Origin: Acholoe squamosa
Lineage: Eukaryota > Annelida > Polychaeta > Phyllodocida > Polynoidae
Assembly: GCA_949317995.1 (NCBI GenBank)
Contig: OX439050.1
Location: 55,739,777-55,803,776, forward strand
Reading direction: 5' to 3'
Length of the DNA stretch: 64,000 bases
Both the position numbers and the translations under genes were made by a program. Within the stretch, counting starts at the first letter, position 1. Every line of letters starts with the position of its first letter. This document shows, one piece after another, positions 1-9,542 of the stretch. The notes below the pieces were generated by a model. That model was not told the origin of the DNA. It made no database searches and was given only the letters and a program-made list of their open reading frames with translations.

Positions 1-1
1 A

Positions 2-1651
2 CCATATAGACAAACACCAGAAAAACAGGCCGCAATAGGGGAAGAGTGTGAAAGGCTAGTACAACAGGGCATTCTGAGAGAATGTGCTGAAGGCCCCTGG
101 GCTTCCAGATCCTTTTTAGTACAAAAATCATCGGGAGGCCATCGGCTCGTCACAGATTTTCATTATTTGAACCAGAACACGATAAATCAAGCCTTATCTA
201 CACCCCGGGCCGATGACACTCTAGACATGATAGGGTCACTCAGACCAAGAGTATTCAGTAAGCTAGATGCCCAACAGGGATTTTTTCAAATTCCTATAAG
301 ACAGGAGGATCAGCATAAAACCGCATTCATAGCAAATGACAAAAAATATGTCTATGAAAGGATGCCGATGGGTTTAGCGACGGCACCGGCGGGATTCTGC
401 CATCTAGTCACATTAATTCTGAACAAACTCAAGTACAAATGTGCCCTACCATACCTAGATGACATATTGGTATTATCACCATCAATCGAACAACACTTCC
501 ATGACCTGGAAGATGTGTTCAACAGCCTAAGAGTTGGTAAACTCAAACTGAAGAAATCAAAATGTGAATACTTCATAGACAGAATAGACTTCTTGGGAAT
601 GAGAGTGACACCCATGGGACTGCAACCATCTCCCACAAAGGTGGAATCAATCAAAACCTTCCCAACACCAAAATCAGTCAAAAATGTCCGATCCTTCACA
701 GGCCTATGCCAATACTTCAAAAAGTTTATCAAAGGTTATGCCCAAATTGCTAGACCATTATATGATCTACAGACACATCTCAAAGCATTTGTCTGGACAG
801 AAGAGGCAGATAATGCTTTCAAAACATTAAAGCATTCCCTCTGTACCAATGCTCTTCTCAGATATCCAAACTATGAGAAAGAGTTCAGTTTGGCAACTGA
901 TGCTTCCAATGTGAGTTTAGGAGCTGTACTCTCACAGAGAGATAATGAAGGAGTGCTCAGACCAGTAGCCTTTGCAGGTAGAACCCTCTCCAAACACGAG
1001 AGAAATTACAATACCACAGAGAGAGAACTACTGGGAGTAGTGTATGGAGTATTACACTTCAGACACTATCTAGAGACTAGACACTTCCAATTATACACAG
1101 ACCATGCAGCCCTAATCCCACTATTAACCAATACAGGACTCACACATAGATGGGCCAGATGGGCTCTAGACATACAGCAATTTTCATTCACCATCCAACA
1201 TGTGAAAGGTGATGATAACATACCTCCAGATGCTATGTCTAGAAGAGAATACCCAGACTCTGGACCCATGACTAACCCTCCACCCCCACCAAGGAGAGTT
1301 AGAGCAGCCAGTAGAACCAAGTTTGCAAAAGTAACAAAGAAAGTACCATTCAAAAGGGATGATCCACCCAACACCATTGAAAGGCCAGAGACACCCATTA
1401 GGGGTATCTTGAAGCAATCTACACACTATGTGTTTTGCCACTGTGAGAGAGAATACTCACAACTCTTTCCAGATAATGACTTCGAGCCTATTGAATTCTC
1501 ATCACTCAATCAGATAGTGAAGGCAACTCCTAAGGAGCCACCCTTCACCCCACCTGACTCAGATGATGAAGATCCAGAAGACACAATACATGCTATTACT
1601 CAAGCAACTTCTAAATCAGTCAGATTCTTTGAACCAATGCAGGGAGATTAA
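2..1651 (+). CDS. pol: Element 1 pol, reverse transcriptase and RNase H (5' partial)
   Basis: The frame is already open at base 2 and ends in TAA at 1649-1651. It copies element RNA into DNA inside retroelement particles. Counting from base 2, residue D89 sits in the first catalytic RT motif (KLDAQQG), the YLDD box is at residues 151-154, and the RNase H domain starts near 290 with D300 in ATDASN, followed by the RELLG and YTDHAAL motifs. Only the fingers region before about residue 40 is missing, cut by the window edge. A roughly 130-residue proline- and acid-rich tail (from about 420) follows RNase H. The next ORF (integrase) lies in the same frame, so this stop splits what is normally one pol polyprotein. 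Ty3/Gypsy assignment rests on the RT motif spelling and the RT-RH-IN order. Confidence 0.93.
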   Translation, partial: PYRQTPEKQAAIGEECERLVQQGILRECAEGPWASRSFLVQKSSGGHRLVTDFHYLNQNTINQALSTPRADDTLDMIGSLRPRVFSKLDAQQGFFQIPIRQEDQHKTAFIANDKKYVYERMPMGLATAPAGFCHLVTLILNKLKYKCALPYLDDILVLSPSIEQHFHDLEDVFNSLRVGKLKLKKSKCEYFIDRIDFLGMRVTPMGLQPSPTKVESIKTFPTPKSVKNVRSFTGLCQYFKKFIKGYAQIARPLYDLQTHLKAFVWTEEADNAFKTLKHSLCTNALLRYPNYEKEFSLATDASNVSLGAVLSQRDNEGVLRPVAFAGRTLSKHERNYNTTERELLGVVYGVLHFRHYLETRHFQLYTDHAALIPLLTNTGLTHRWARWALDIQQFSFTIQHVKGDDNIPPDAMSRREYPDSGPMTNPPPPPRRVRAASRTKFAKVTKKVPFKRDDPPNTIERPETPIRGILKQSTHYVFCHCEREYSQLFPDNDFEPIEFSSLNQIVKATPKEPPFTPPDSDDEDPEDTIHAITQATSKSVRFFEPMQGD

Positions 1652-1672
1652 ACAGCAAACCATTTGTGTCCT

Positions 1673-3553
1673 ATGACCACACGCTCAAAGACTAGAGAAA
1701 TGATTCAGGAGGGCACACCAAAACCCCCCACACAATCACAAACTATTCTAAATGAGAAAAAGGTCACAGGAAACAAACCTACCAAAATCCCACCTGCCAG
1801 GAAAAATGTCACAAAAGACACTGCATCTACTAAATCAAAGAACTCTGAGACAAAGAAGATTGACAAAAAGCAAGTTGTGCCTTTAAAGAAAAAGGTTGCC
1901 ACTCCCACCAAGGAGAGAATAGGCCCTCCAAAGGAGCCTACACACCAAAACCAGAGTGACACACCCCAACAAAAGGCACAAGATAGGCCAATAGTCGATG
2001 AAAAAGAAAAAGAAAGAGACAAAATAAAACAACATGTGCTAGATATAAATCAATTACTGGATCAGATTCCCGACACATCCATCTCAGGTACAAACCTTGG
2101 CTTGGAACAAAGGAAGGACAAGGACCTATTGCCCCTCATACAGTATCTTGAGGATGGGACCTTGCCTGCACCAAAAGCACAAGGAAATAGAATCATCAAC
2201 CAAGGCCAGACATACACCTTGGTAAATGGTACATTAGTCCATATATGCCCCATAAATTGGAGAAAAACCAATACTGTACCACTTCAAATTGTTATACCAC
2301 AGCAATGGATAACAAGTACACTACAGTATTTCCATGACTCACCTACTGGCGGCCATCTTGGTTCCAGTAGGATGCTGTCAGCACTCCGACCTAGGGTATA
2401 TTGGAAGTCTATGCTAGCAGACACAACAAAATATGTTTCCACCTGCCACACATGCCTCACAGCAAAAAGGCAAGTACACTCACACAAAACACCAATGACA
2501 GTGAGAGAGTACATGACTTCACCAATGAAGTTCCTAAACCTAGACGCGGTGGGACCACTTCCCACAACTGCCAGGGGAAACAAACATATACAGGTCTGCA
2601 TAGATTATGCTACCAGATATGCAACAGCTTGGGCTACTACTGACTTAAAAGCTGAGACAACAGCAGCAGAGTTCTACAAGAATATAATTTGTCATCATGG
2701 AACACCAGCCACTCTTCAAACAGACAATGGGACATGTTATACAGGTGCAAAGTTCACAAAGTTAACTAAACACCTCAAGATCAAACATAAATTCTCCTCA
2801 CCATACAGGCCACAATCAAATGGGCTTGTAGAGAGATTCAATGCTAGCATAGGCACAGCACTCAGAGCATTCTGCTCAAAGCACCAAAACAATTGGGATT
2901 CATTTATTGAACCCATAACCTTTGCATTAAACAACACTGAATCCCAAACCACAGGATTCACCCCTTTCTTCCTACTCCATGGGAGAAACCCAGCCACCCC
3001 AATGGACTTAGGGCTGGGAATACAGGAAGACATATCCACAGTAGCAGACCATGTAGCTAACATGATAACGAATCAAGATACCTCTAGGAGGAAAGCTATA
3101 GAAAGGGTCGCCAAGCTACAAAAGGAAAGGAAGGATAGATATGATAAGAAACTTACACCACAGGAAATCAAGGTCACCGACATGGTGTACCTAAACATAC
3201 CAAGAATCCTGACCAACACAGAGTGTAAGAAACTTCAACCACTTTTTATGGGACCATATGTTGTAGTAGATAGACCTAGTTTGACAAGTGCCAAACTCAA
3301 AAACTTGGACACCAATCTATTGGTGGCTAGACCAGTGCACATAGACAGACTGAAAAAGGTTGTGGCTGTCAGAAACAATGAATTTGCACACAGGCTTATT
3401 CCACATGAGGCCAAATACTACAGCAAAATTGTAAGGAACAAAAATGATATCACCCTTACAAGAGAAACCACAGGCATAGGCCCTATCAAGCCTAGGCCTG
3501 CACACCACATACTAAGAAAGACATCTAGGTGTGGTGCAGTTTCAAGAAATTAG
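1673..3553 (+). CDS. pol: Element 1 pol, integrase part
   Basis: Integrates the retroelement cDNA into host DNA. First ATG is at 1673, 21 bases after the TAA that ends the RT-RNase H frame and in the same frame. Residues 1-140 are lysine-, threonine- and proline-rich and look like a linker. The HHCC zinc-binding domain is visible as H221, H228, C258 and C261 (CHTC). The catalytic triad is D291, D351 and E387; the spacing of 35 residues between the second Asp and the Glu fits the DD35E rule. A C-terminal domain with the MGPYVV motif follows. No chromodomain is evident. The start codon is uncertain: the protein may be made by readthrough, by reinitiation, or not at all if the TAA is a mutation of this copy. 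Confidence 0.9.
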   Translation: MTTRSKTREMIQEGTPKPPTQSQTILNEKKVTGNKPTKIPPARKNVTKDTASTKSKNSETKKIDKKQVVPLKKKVATPTKERIGPPKEPTHQNQSDTPQQKAQDRPIVDEKEKERDKIKQHVLDINQLLDQIPDTSISGTNLGLEQRKDKDLLPLIQYLEDGTLPAPKAQGNRIINQGQTYTLVNGTLVHICPINWRKTNTVPLQIVIPQQWITSTLQYFHDSPTGGHLGSSRMLSALRPRVYWKSMLADTTKYVSTCHTCLTAKRQVHSHKTPMTVREYMTSPMKFLNLDAVGPLPTTARGNKHIQVCIDYATRYATAWATTDLKAETTAAEFYKNIICHHGTPATLQTDNGTCYTGAKFTKLTKHLKIKHKFSSPYRPQSNGLVERFNASIGTALRAFCSKHQNNWDSFIEPITFALNNTESQTTGFTPFFLLHGRNPATPMDLGLGIQEDISTVADHVANMITNQDTSRRKAIERVAKLQKERKDRYDKKLTPQEIKVTDMVYLNIPRILTNTECKKLQPLFMGPYVVVDRPSLTSAKLKNLDTNLLVARPVHIDRLKKVVAVRNNEFAHRLIPHEAKYYSKIVRNKNDITLTRETTGIGPIKPRPAHHILRKTSRCGAVSRN

Positions 3554-4382
3554 AAACAAAATTGAGATACCAAAAGACATAAGATTTTCAAAATGTATTA
3601 CAAATTCTCTTCATCCACACATAAGACATGTGTGACTGATAATGAATTACTTATATGTATATAAAGCCAATCAAATTTGTAAATATATCAGTAGGTTATT
3701 GCCTCTGAAAAGGGTCAAAGACTGGGACCCCCCAAGTAAAGCAGACATGAAGTCTAAGAAGAGTAAGGGTAACACAATGGAGTGTCTAAAGCCTAATCCC
3801 CACATGAAAGAGCGCGCTATGCCAACACAGCAGTCTATAGAGATCAATTGACCTTATAAGCTACACTCAGACAACTGTCTAGACGGTCATGAATGGCTGT
3901 CCTGGATGACAGGAGGAGCTAATTACCAGTACACAGACTACACAATAGACCCCCACAGTTGCAGACACTGGAGATCAAGGCCTTGACTCCAGAGAAACAA
4001 TACCAGGCCCACAATGGATGTGGGTAGGGTAGGCTACATAAGAAGCACTGTGGACCATAGCCCACCATCAGTCTTCATCCAGCTGCAGTCTGGAACACAA
4101 GTCTACAGGACCCCACTTGGGAATTAGCCAGCCCACTTCTCCATTAGGAGAGACTGCACTAGGATAAAGAACACACCTACTTCACCTTCAACCTGACCTT
4201 ACCATTTACTGGTCAATTTCTATAGACTCACCGGACATATTGCCAAGACAGCTCAATCTTGCAAAGGTACAGTTTGAACCACTTCATTTAAAGTGTTACA
4301 CCATACACTTAGACTTTACCAGCACCAAATCACTACAAATTTGACAAGACTTTAAACAGCAAACTTGCTTTACACAAGCACC
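3554..4382 (+). other. Untranslated spacer between integrase and envelope ORFs
   Basis: About 830 bases without a convincing gene. A 69-codon ATG-started frame at 3642-3851 has no recognisable motif. In errantivirus-like elements env is translated from a spliced RNA, and a 3' splice site would be expected here, but I could not single out one acceptor. The base composition resembles the flanking ORFs, so it is part of the element. Confidence 0.5.
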
Positions 4383-7007
4383 ATGGGGACACTGAGAGTT
4401 TCACCCATACTGCTAACTATGCTGTTATTATATACTATTGAACCACTTACTGCAGGTTATACACCTGTGGTGAGACAAAACATAGGAGTAGTATTCAAAC
4501 CTAGCCCTCAACCATTGGTCAATGGACATACAACCACAACACTATTGTTAGCTATCCCCTACAAGATACCTCGGGCACCCGTTACCCAAGGATCCATAAG
4601 GGATAGAATACTCCATTTGACCACTCCTACTCTACAAGATCATACCTCTGGCCAAATTATCCAACAAGCTAAGGAGCTAGACACCTTGCTGGAAATTGCA
4701 GACAAGGAGATAAATGAAACACTAGCCTCCATCAAATTGTTCCTATCCAACCCCATAAACACATTGGACAAGGCCAAAAGAGAGGCCATACTGGGTTTTC
4801 TAGCACCCCTGTTTCGCGGTGTGCTAGGTCTAGCCACAGTAGAAGATGTAAACCAAGTAATGGGACAGCTCAAGAACATAGATGAAATACTAAGAAAATT
4901 TGCTAAACAAGATCAGGAAGCAGCTAGTCTCATTGAAAAGATCACAGACAGACAAGATAAGTTTGTTAAAGCATACATCCAAGATAAGAAGGTACTGGAC
5001 AGCACAATCAACACCATAGGGGACACCGTCAACCTGTGGGCCTCTAACATGTCCAGGTCACTTGACTCATATTCAAGGCACGAGAAAACTCAAAGGGAGA
5101 AAATGCAAGTATTAAATGATGCACTAATTATCATAGCAGCAAGAATGAATACAGTTCAATCACTGCAAAGGACAAATGCAGCCCTGAGGATGCTATCATC
5201 AGGAATCCTAACCCCTGATATAGTACCACCCTCAGACCTTGCTAGATACTTAATTGACATTAATAACAAACTTAGGATCACACACCCTGGAGCACAAGTC
5301 GCAATTAATGACTTAGATTTCTATTATTCACAGAAGCTGACCTCATACACTTACTCAGCCCACCATATATATATTCATCTGGACATTATAATTCAATCTA
5401 CCACCTCAACCTTCAAACTGTACCAAATGATTACATCACCCATGCCTATAGACACACAGGAGACCCCCACCAGAGGAGTCACCAAATTACAAACCACGAC
5501 TGAGTTTCTAGCAGTATCTTACGATGAATCATTATTTATCGAATTGGACTCAGCAGATATGCAGGCATGTGAAGGTACTACAGTAAAGGTATGCAGAGAT
5601 GTAAATGGTAGAATCTATAAACACAGGCCTACATGCCCTGTAGCCATTTTTACTAACCAGGCTCAACAGATTAAGGAACATTGCAAGTTTACAGTTTCAC
5701 CACTGCAAGCACCTACCACCCATGCTATTTCCATTTCTGAAGATGAGTATCTGGTCACTACTAATGAACCCCATTACTTTATCAACTGCCATGGTAAAAC
5801 GTCTGAAACTCGGAAGGCCCAGTCCTACTCAATCATAGGTGTACCCTGTGGGTGCACGATCAGTGTAGGAGAATTTTCTCTTCCAAACACAAGGTTGCCC
5901 TGTAACTCAACCTTATCATTTCATTACATTCTCAAGACAATTAATTTACCATTCATGGCAGCACTTAACAAAATTTCTGAAACCAAACCAGATGAAAGAG
6001 AGAATCTTCCAAATTTCCCAGTAGTAAACCTTTCTAGAACCTTAGAAAAACTACAGGAAAATCCAATCATGGATGATATTACTCAACTAAATTTAGAGCC
6101 CTTTGCCAAAACAGTATTAAAAGATGCCTCCAACCTTAATAAAGAAATGGAAACACGCTACGAGGAATCATACCTACGTCGAGTTACAGAGCATCCAATC
6201 TTCCAAAGCTTAGCACTCATCCTAGGGATATCAGCTCACATTTTTATAGTATACATACTACTCAAATTATACAGACTAGGAGGGACTGTAGCCTACCTGC
6301 CTACAGCCAAAGCATTCAGACTAGTCACCGAGCTGCCCCTACACAAATTGCTCCCAGATAAGAATCCTACCAAATTAACCCCTACAGAGGAAACCCACAC
6401 CCCTTTCCTCACAATTCAGGAAACCCACAACCTGATAATTGCTATATTATTCACCCTGACCATCTACTCAGCCTACAGAATAATGAAGTACCTTAAGAAA
6501 TTTGCACAGACACACTGTGGCAAGAAAAATGTGGCCAAGCGCACAAACCCCACAATATATTTTAAAATATATTGTGGAGACTCAAACTTCGCGCTACCCT
6601 TGAGGCCAATACCACATGAATTTGATGAGATTAAATCAGCAGCTGCCCCTACCTATAAGGATATAGTGGTTAAAACCTTCCCACTACCTAAGGCTATATT
6701 TACCTGGAATGGACCAGCAGTTATAACAACACAGAGAGGAGAATTTGCTTATCACCTCCCTCAGGTGATACACCTACCTTGGCGCACTAGGTTCAGTACT
6801 ATACCAGCCCTTAAAAACAAAGGACTTTACTACTCCATGCTTCTCCAGAATGATTGTGGCACCAGCCCGGTGACCATGACAGCACTGGAAAATACAACAG
6901 ATATAATTATTGACGAACAACAGGAGGAGACCGCAAGGTCAAACATGCAGACTATTGCTAATTTTCTAAACCACCAGCCCTCCCCGGTGACTGTGGAAAC
7001 AGCCTAG
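4383..7007 (+). CDS. env: Element 1 envelope-like glycoprotein (874 codons)
   Basis: A candidate membrane fusion glycoprotein of an endogenous retroelement. The first ATG (4383) has a strong context (ACCATGG) and is followed by a hydrophobic signal peptide (about residues 4-24). A basic site KAKR at 130-133 is followed by a hydrophobic, glycine-spaced stretch (about 137-152) placed as in fusion peptides of baculovirus F-like and errantivirus proteins. A cysteine-rich ectodomain at about 395-520 includes a VPCGC motif near 486. A transmembrane segment lies at about 607-630 and a second hydrophobic segment at 684-703, leaving a long tail of about 170 residues. The cysteine pattern and tail match my recollection of envelope-like ORFs in lophotrochozoan LTR elements. 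The frame is intact. Whether it makes infectious particles is unknown. Confidence 0.8.
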   Translation: MGTLRVSPILLTMLLLYTIEPLTAGYTPVVRQNIGVVFKPSPQPLVNGHTTTTLLLAIPYKIPRAPVTQGSIRDRILHLTTPTLQDHTSGQIIQQAKELDTLLEIADKEINETLASIKLFLSNPINTLDKAKREAILGFLAPLFRGVLGLATVEDVNQVMGQLKNIDEILRKFAKQDQEAASLIEKITDRQDKFVKAYIQDKKVLDSTINTIGDTVNLWASNMSRSLDSYSRHEKTQREKMQVLNDALIIIAARMNTVQSLQRTNAALRMLSSGILTPDIVPPSDLARYLIDINNKLRITHPGAQVAINDLDFYYSQKLTSYTYSAHHIYIHLDIIIQSTTSTFKLYQMITSPMPIDTQETPTRGVTKLQTTTEFLAVSYDESLFIELDSADMQACEGTTVKVCRDVNGRIYKHRPTCPVAIFTNQAQQIKEHCKFTVSPLQAPTTHAISISEDEYLVTTNEPHYFINCHGKTSETRKAQSYSIIGVPCGCTISVGEFSLPNTRLPCNSTLSFHYILKTINLPFMAALNKISETKPDERENLPNFPVVNLSRTLEKLQENPIMDDITQLNLEPFAKTVLKDASNLNKEMETRYEESYLRRVTEHPIFQSLALILGISAHIFIVYILLKLYRLGGTVAYLPTAKAFRLVTELPLHKLLPDKNPTKLTPTEETHTPFLTIQETHNLIIAILFTLTIYSAYRIMKYLKKFAQTHCGKKNVAKRTNPTIYFKIYCGDSNFALPLRPIPHEFDEIKSAAAPTYKDIVVKTFPLPKAIFTWNGPAVITTQRGEFAYHLPQVIHLPWRTRFSTIPALKNKGLYYSMLLQNDCGTSPVTMTALENTTDIIIDEQQEETARSNMQTIANFLNHQPSPVTVETA

Positions 7008-7093
7008 ACTGCCCACAGCCTAGGCTGCCCCCAGTCCACCACCAGGAGACAACACATCAGAGACAGTATTCAGAACTTTTCGGACAATTTGCC

Positions 7094-7109
7094 GGCCCTG
7101 AAAAGGGCC
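7094..7109 (+). other. GAAA-loop hairpin after env
   Basis: A perfect 6-bp stem GGCCCT / AGGGCC closed by a GAAA tetraloop, 87 bases after the env stop and followed by a T run at about 7124. It lies between the env stop and the end of the convergent minus-strand ORF. Role unknown; an RNA 3'-end or packaging structure is possible. Confidence 0.4.
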
Positions 7110-7156
7110 TTTGGGATGGCGGGTTTTTACACCCTAGGTTTCAGTCAGTCGGGATC

Positions 7157-7636
7157 CTACCACAGATCCTCGGGTTCAACATCAATGGGAGAGTCCGAGT
7201 CCGAGTCCGAGCCATACATATGGCCGTGATCCTGCTCCCACTCAGCGAGCCGGGCCTCCAGCATCCCCAGTCCATACTCGGCAGCCGTGGATGGATTCCC
7301 GGATGCCGCAAGATTGAGGAGGGATGCCGCCAACAGATAATCCCATAGCACTCGCTCCCGCGGCCCTAAGCTATAGTCCATGGGCCAGAAACCCATATTA
7401 CCCAAGGCCCTAGTCAGAAGGGCCACAGTGGCCCCCCGACGCAAGGCTGAGCCCAAGAAATAGTGGCAGGAGTAATTACAGACCATCACATCACCATGCT
7501 CAATGATCTCCTTGAAATTACTCACTATGTACCCATAATGGATGGTCTGGTTAGACTCAATCAGGGCCCTAACTGGACTCCCTACCTCCATCACCTGGGG
7601 GACAGGCAGAGCAAAGAGAGCTTGTAGATGGGCCAT
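7157..7636 (-). CDS. Antisense accessory ORF of element 1, 159 codons, unknown function
   Basis: Read on the minus strand, a 570-base frame is open from 7726 to 7157. Its best start is the ATG at 7636, giving 159 residues; an upstream in-frame start at 7726 would add 30. The predicted protein has several hydrophobic helical stretches (middle third), few low-complexity runs, and an acidic tail (residues about 145-159) with a Ser-Asp repeat. I recognise no family. It converges with env: the two stop codons are about 150 bases apart. A TATA-like TATATAAA lies on the minus strand at 7898-7905, about 260 bases upstream of the ATG. The locus is richer in GC than its AT-rich flank, which itself lengthens chance ORFs, so coding status is plausible but unproven. 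A host-derived or decayed gene fragment is an alternative. Confidence 0.45.
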   Translation of the reverse strand: MAHLQALFALPVPQVMEVGSPVRALIESNQTIHYGYIVSNFKEIIEHGDVMVCNYSCHYFLGSALRRGATVALLTRALGNMGFWPMDYSLGPRERVLWDYLLAASLLNLAASGNPSTAAEYGLGMLEARLAEWEQDHGHMYGSDSDSDSPIDVEPEDLW

Positions 7637-7726
7637 GGTACTACAGCAGGGACTTCCAGAGAGGAACTGATGCTCCAATACCAGCCACACACTCCTTAAA
7701 TGGACACACACACACCCCCCCCCCAC

Positions 7727-8445
7727 CCTGAACTGTCCACTGACACCAAGCTAGGCACTGCCACAGACACATGCCAGAATCTGGCACCTAACACCTCAAG
7801 TGCCACCACTGCATGAGCACACCAGGGAGGAGACTCACATCTCACTCCTGACACACCTCCACTGTCAATGAAATTATCAAAGTATTAGAAAAAAAAATTT
7901 TATATACACAGCCACTTGTTGATGTATAATATGAAAATCTATGGTATTCTCACAAAATCGATGATTAATACGCGCATATACGCGCAAAATTGCGAAATTG
8001 CAAATTACAAATTGTAAAATTGTACAAATCTAACATTAATATACATGAATGCAGATAGATAACTAAGACAGTTTTTGTACCCACTAGCACTTGTATACTA
8101 TGCCAAGGTTTACTTAAAGTAACACACTTTAGGTATCCAAGAAAATTGTTGGAAAAATGAATGAAAAAAAAAAAAAAAAAAAAATTGTTGAGAAAATGGT
8201 TGACATAAAACATGTTTACTTAAGATACTCACCAAATAAATCTCTTTCAGGGACACATACTCAAAAGGCTAGGGGAAAAGTCAATTAAGCAGCGGCCCAC
8301 TGCCAAAATTGCCAATTAATACACCCATATAGCAAAATCAATGAGTAACTCAGAGACAAACAAGCCTATTGTACATGAAGTACTTTGTTTTTCCGGCCCT
8401 CGGAAAAATTTGTCTCAAATCCCATAAATTGAATAGTGTAATCTA
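7727..8445. other. AT-rich stretch without genes
   Basis: Contains C and A homopolymer runs (for example a long A run at about 8164-8184), an AATAAA at 8235-8240 that could serve plus-strand transcripts of element 1, and a short inverted repeat TTTTCC/GGAAAA around 8390-8408. No coding region seen. Confidence 0.5.
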
Positions 8446-8730
8446 GATTGTACGCTTGTACCCAATTTGCACACTAAAATTGTATGTTTGCACACCAGAT
8501 TGTATGCTTGTACCCAATTTGCACACTAAAATTGTATGTTTGCACACCAGATTGTACGCTCGTACCCAATTTGCACACTAAAATTGTATGTTGCACACCA
8601 GATTGTACACTTGTATCCAATGTTGCACACAAAGATTGCATGTTTTGCACACTAGACTGTAAGTTGTATCCAATTTACATTTGAATTATATATTGCACAT
8701 TATACTGTATGTCTGTACCCAATTCATACA
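8446..8730. repeat. Tandem repeat, about 52-bp unit
   Basis: About five units, the first three well preserved, each holding TGTACCCAATTTGCACACT and a GCACACCAGATTG segment. The CCCAATTTGC word recurs at 8461, 8513 and 8565 (52-bp spacing). Later units are shortened and diverged. Confidence 0.85.
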
Positions 8731-8759
8731 CTGAAGTCAGATTTTTAGAAAATCAACAT

Positions 8760-9200
8760 TTCTATGTGTATCCAAGCTGTACGCAAAATTATATATGTAC
8801 ATACAGAAACTATCAATTGAACGCAAAATTATATATTGGCATACTAAAACTGTCAAATGTACGCTAAAATTATATATTCGTACACCAAAAATTGCCAAAT
8901 GCACGCGAAATTATATATTTGCACACTAAAATTGCCAAATATACGCGAAATTATATATTTGCACACTAAAATTGTCAAATGCACGCGAAATTATATAGTT
9001 GCACACTAAAATTGCCAAATGTACGCGAAATTATATATTTGCACACTAAAATTGCCAAATATACGCGAAAATTATATATTTGCACACTTAAATTGCCAAA
9101 TGTACGCAAAAATTATATATTTGCATACTGAAATTGTCAATTGAACGCAATTACACGCGAAATTGTAAATTTGCACACTAAAATTGTCATTTATGTTCAA
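8760..9200. repeat. Tandem repeat, 40-bp unit
   Basis: About eleven units of the pattern ACGCGAAATTATATATTTGC followed by ACACTAAAATTGCCAAAT. Units at 8901, 8941, 8981 and 9021 are exactly 40 bp apart. The core GCACACTAAAATTG is shared with the preceding 52-bp family, so the two arrays have a common origin. Confidence 0.9.
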
Positions 9201-9528
9201 TTTGCACGCTAAATTGAATATTGAATGCCAAAATTGCACACTATTTGGCAAATTGTATGTTGTACATAAAAATGGGAAATTGTACCCAAAATTGATGTCA
9301 CATAAGCAAATAAGCTCAGGTATGGTAAGATATAGAAACTCGGAAATGTACTTATACCCAGGAAGAAAATTGTTTATACTGACAAAGCTCTACCACAAAA
9401 ATTGCATTTGAAGCACTCCCCATCACTTCAAATCCTCTTACAAAACAGTATATAACTCCAAAATAAGGTAAAAATTGTATAAATTGTACATTCCCTCGGC
9501 GAAATGACGGAGTTTCGCATTCTTTCGG

Positions 9529-9541
9529 GGGAGAGGGAGTA
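9529..9541 (+). other. Candidate polypurine tract of element 1
   Basis: GGGGGAGAGGGAG stands out in AT-rich DNA. If this is the plus-strand primer of element 1, its 3' LTR would begin near 9543. It cannot be confirmed because the 5' LTR is outside the window. Confidence 0.3.
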
Positions 9542-9542
9542 T

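Larger units (their letters stand above)
1..7140 (+). mobile_element. Element 1: env-carrying Ty3/Gypsy-type LTR retroelement, 5' part outside the window
   Basis: Order of domains on the plus strand is reverse transcriptase, RNase H, integrase, then an envelope-like glycoprotein, which is the Ty3/Gypsy (errantivirus-like) order. Gag, protease and the 5' LTR would lie before base 1. Apart from one in-frame stop between RNase H and integrase, the frames are open, so the copy is not old. The 3' boundary is not proven: no second LTR is available for comparison. An LTR may start as far away as about 9.54 kb (see the candidate polypurine tract). Confidence 0.85.

Noticed and set aside
352-3508. Minus-strand frames opposite element 1 pol
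   Set aside because: They lie wholly antisense to recognised RT, RNase H and integrase domains and show no motifs; shadows of the coding strand.
3642-3851. 69-codon ATG frame between integrase and env
   Set aside because: No motif, no support beyond being open.
8446-9200. CRISPR-like look of regular repeats
   Set aside because: Repeats are contiguous and variants grade into each other, with no unique spacers, in an animal genome.
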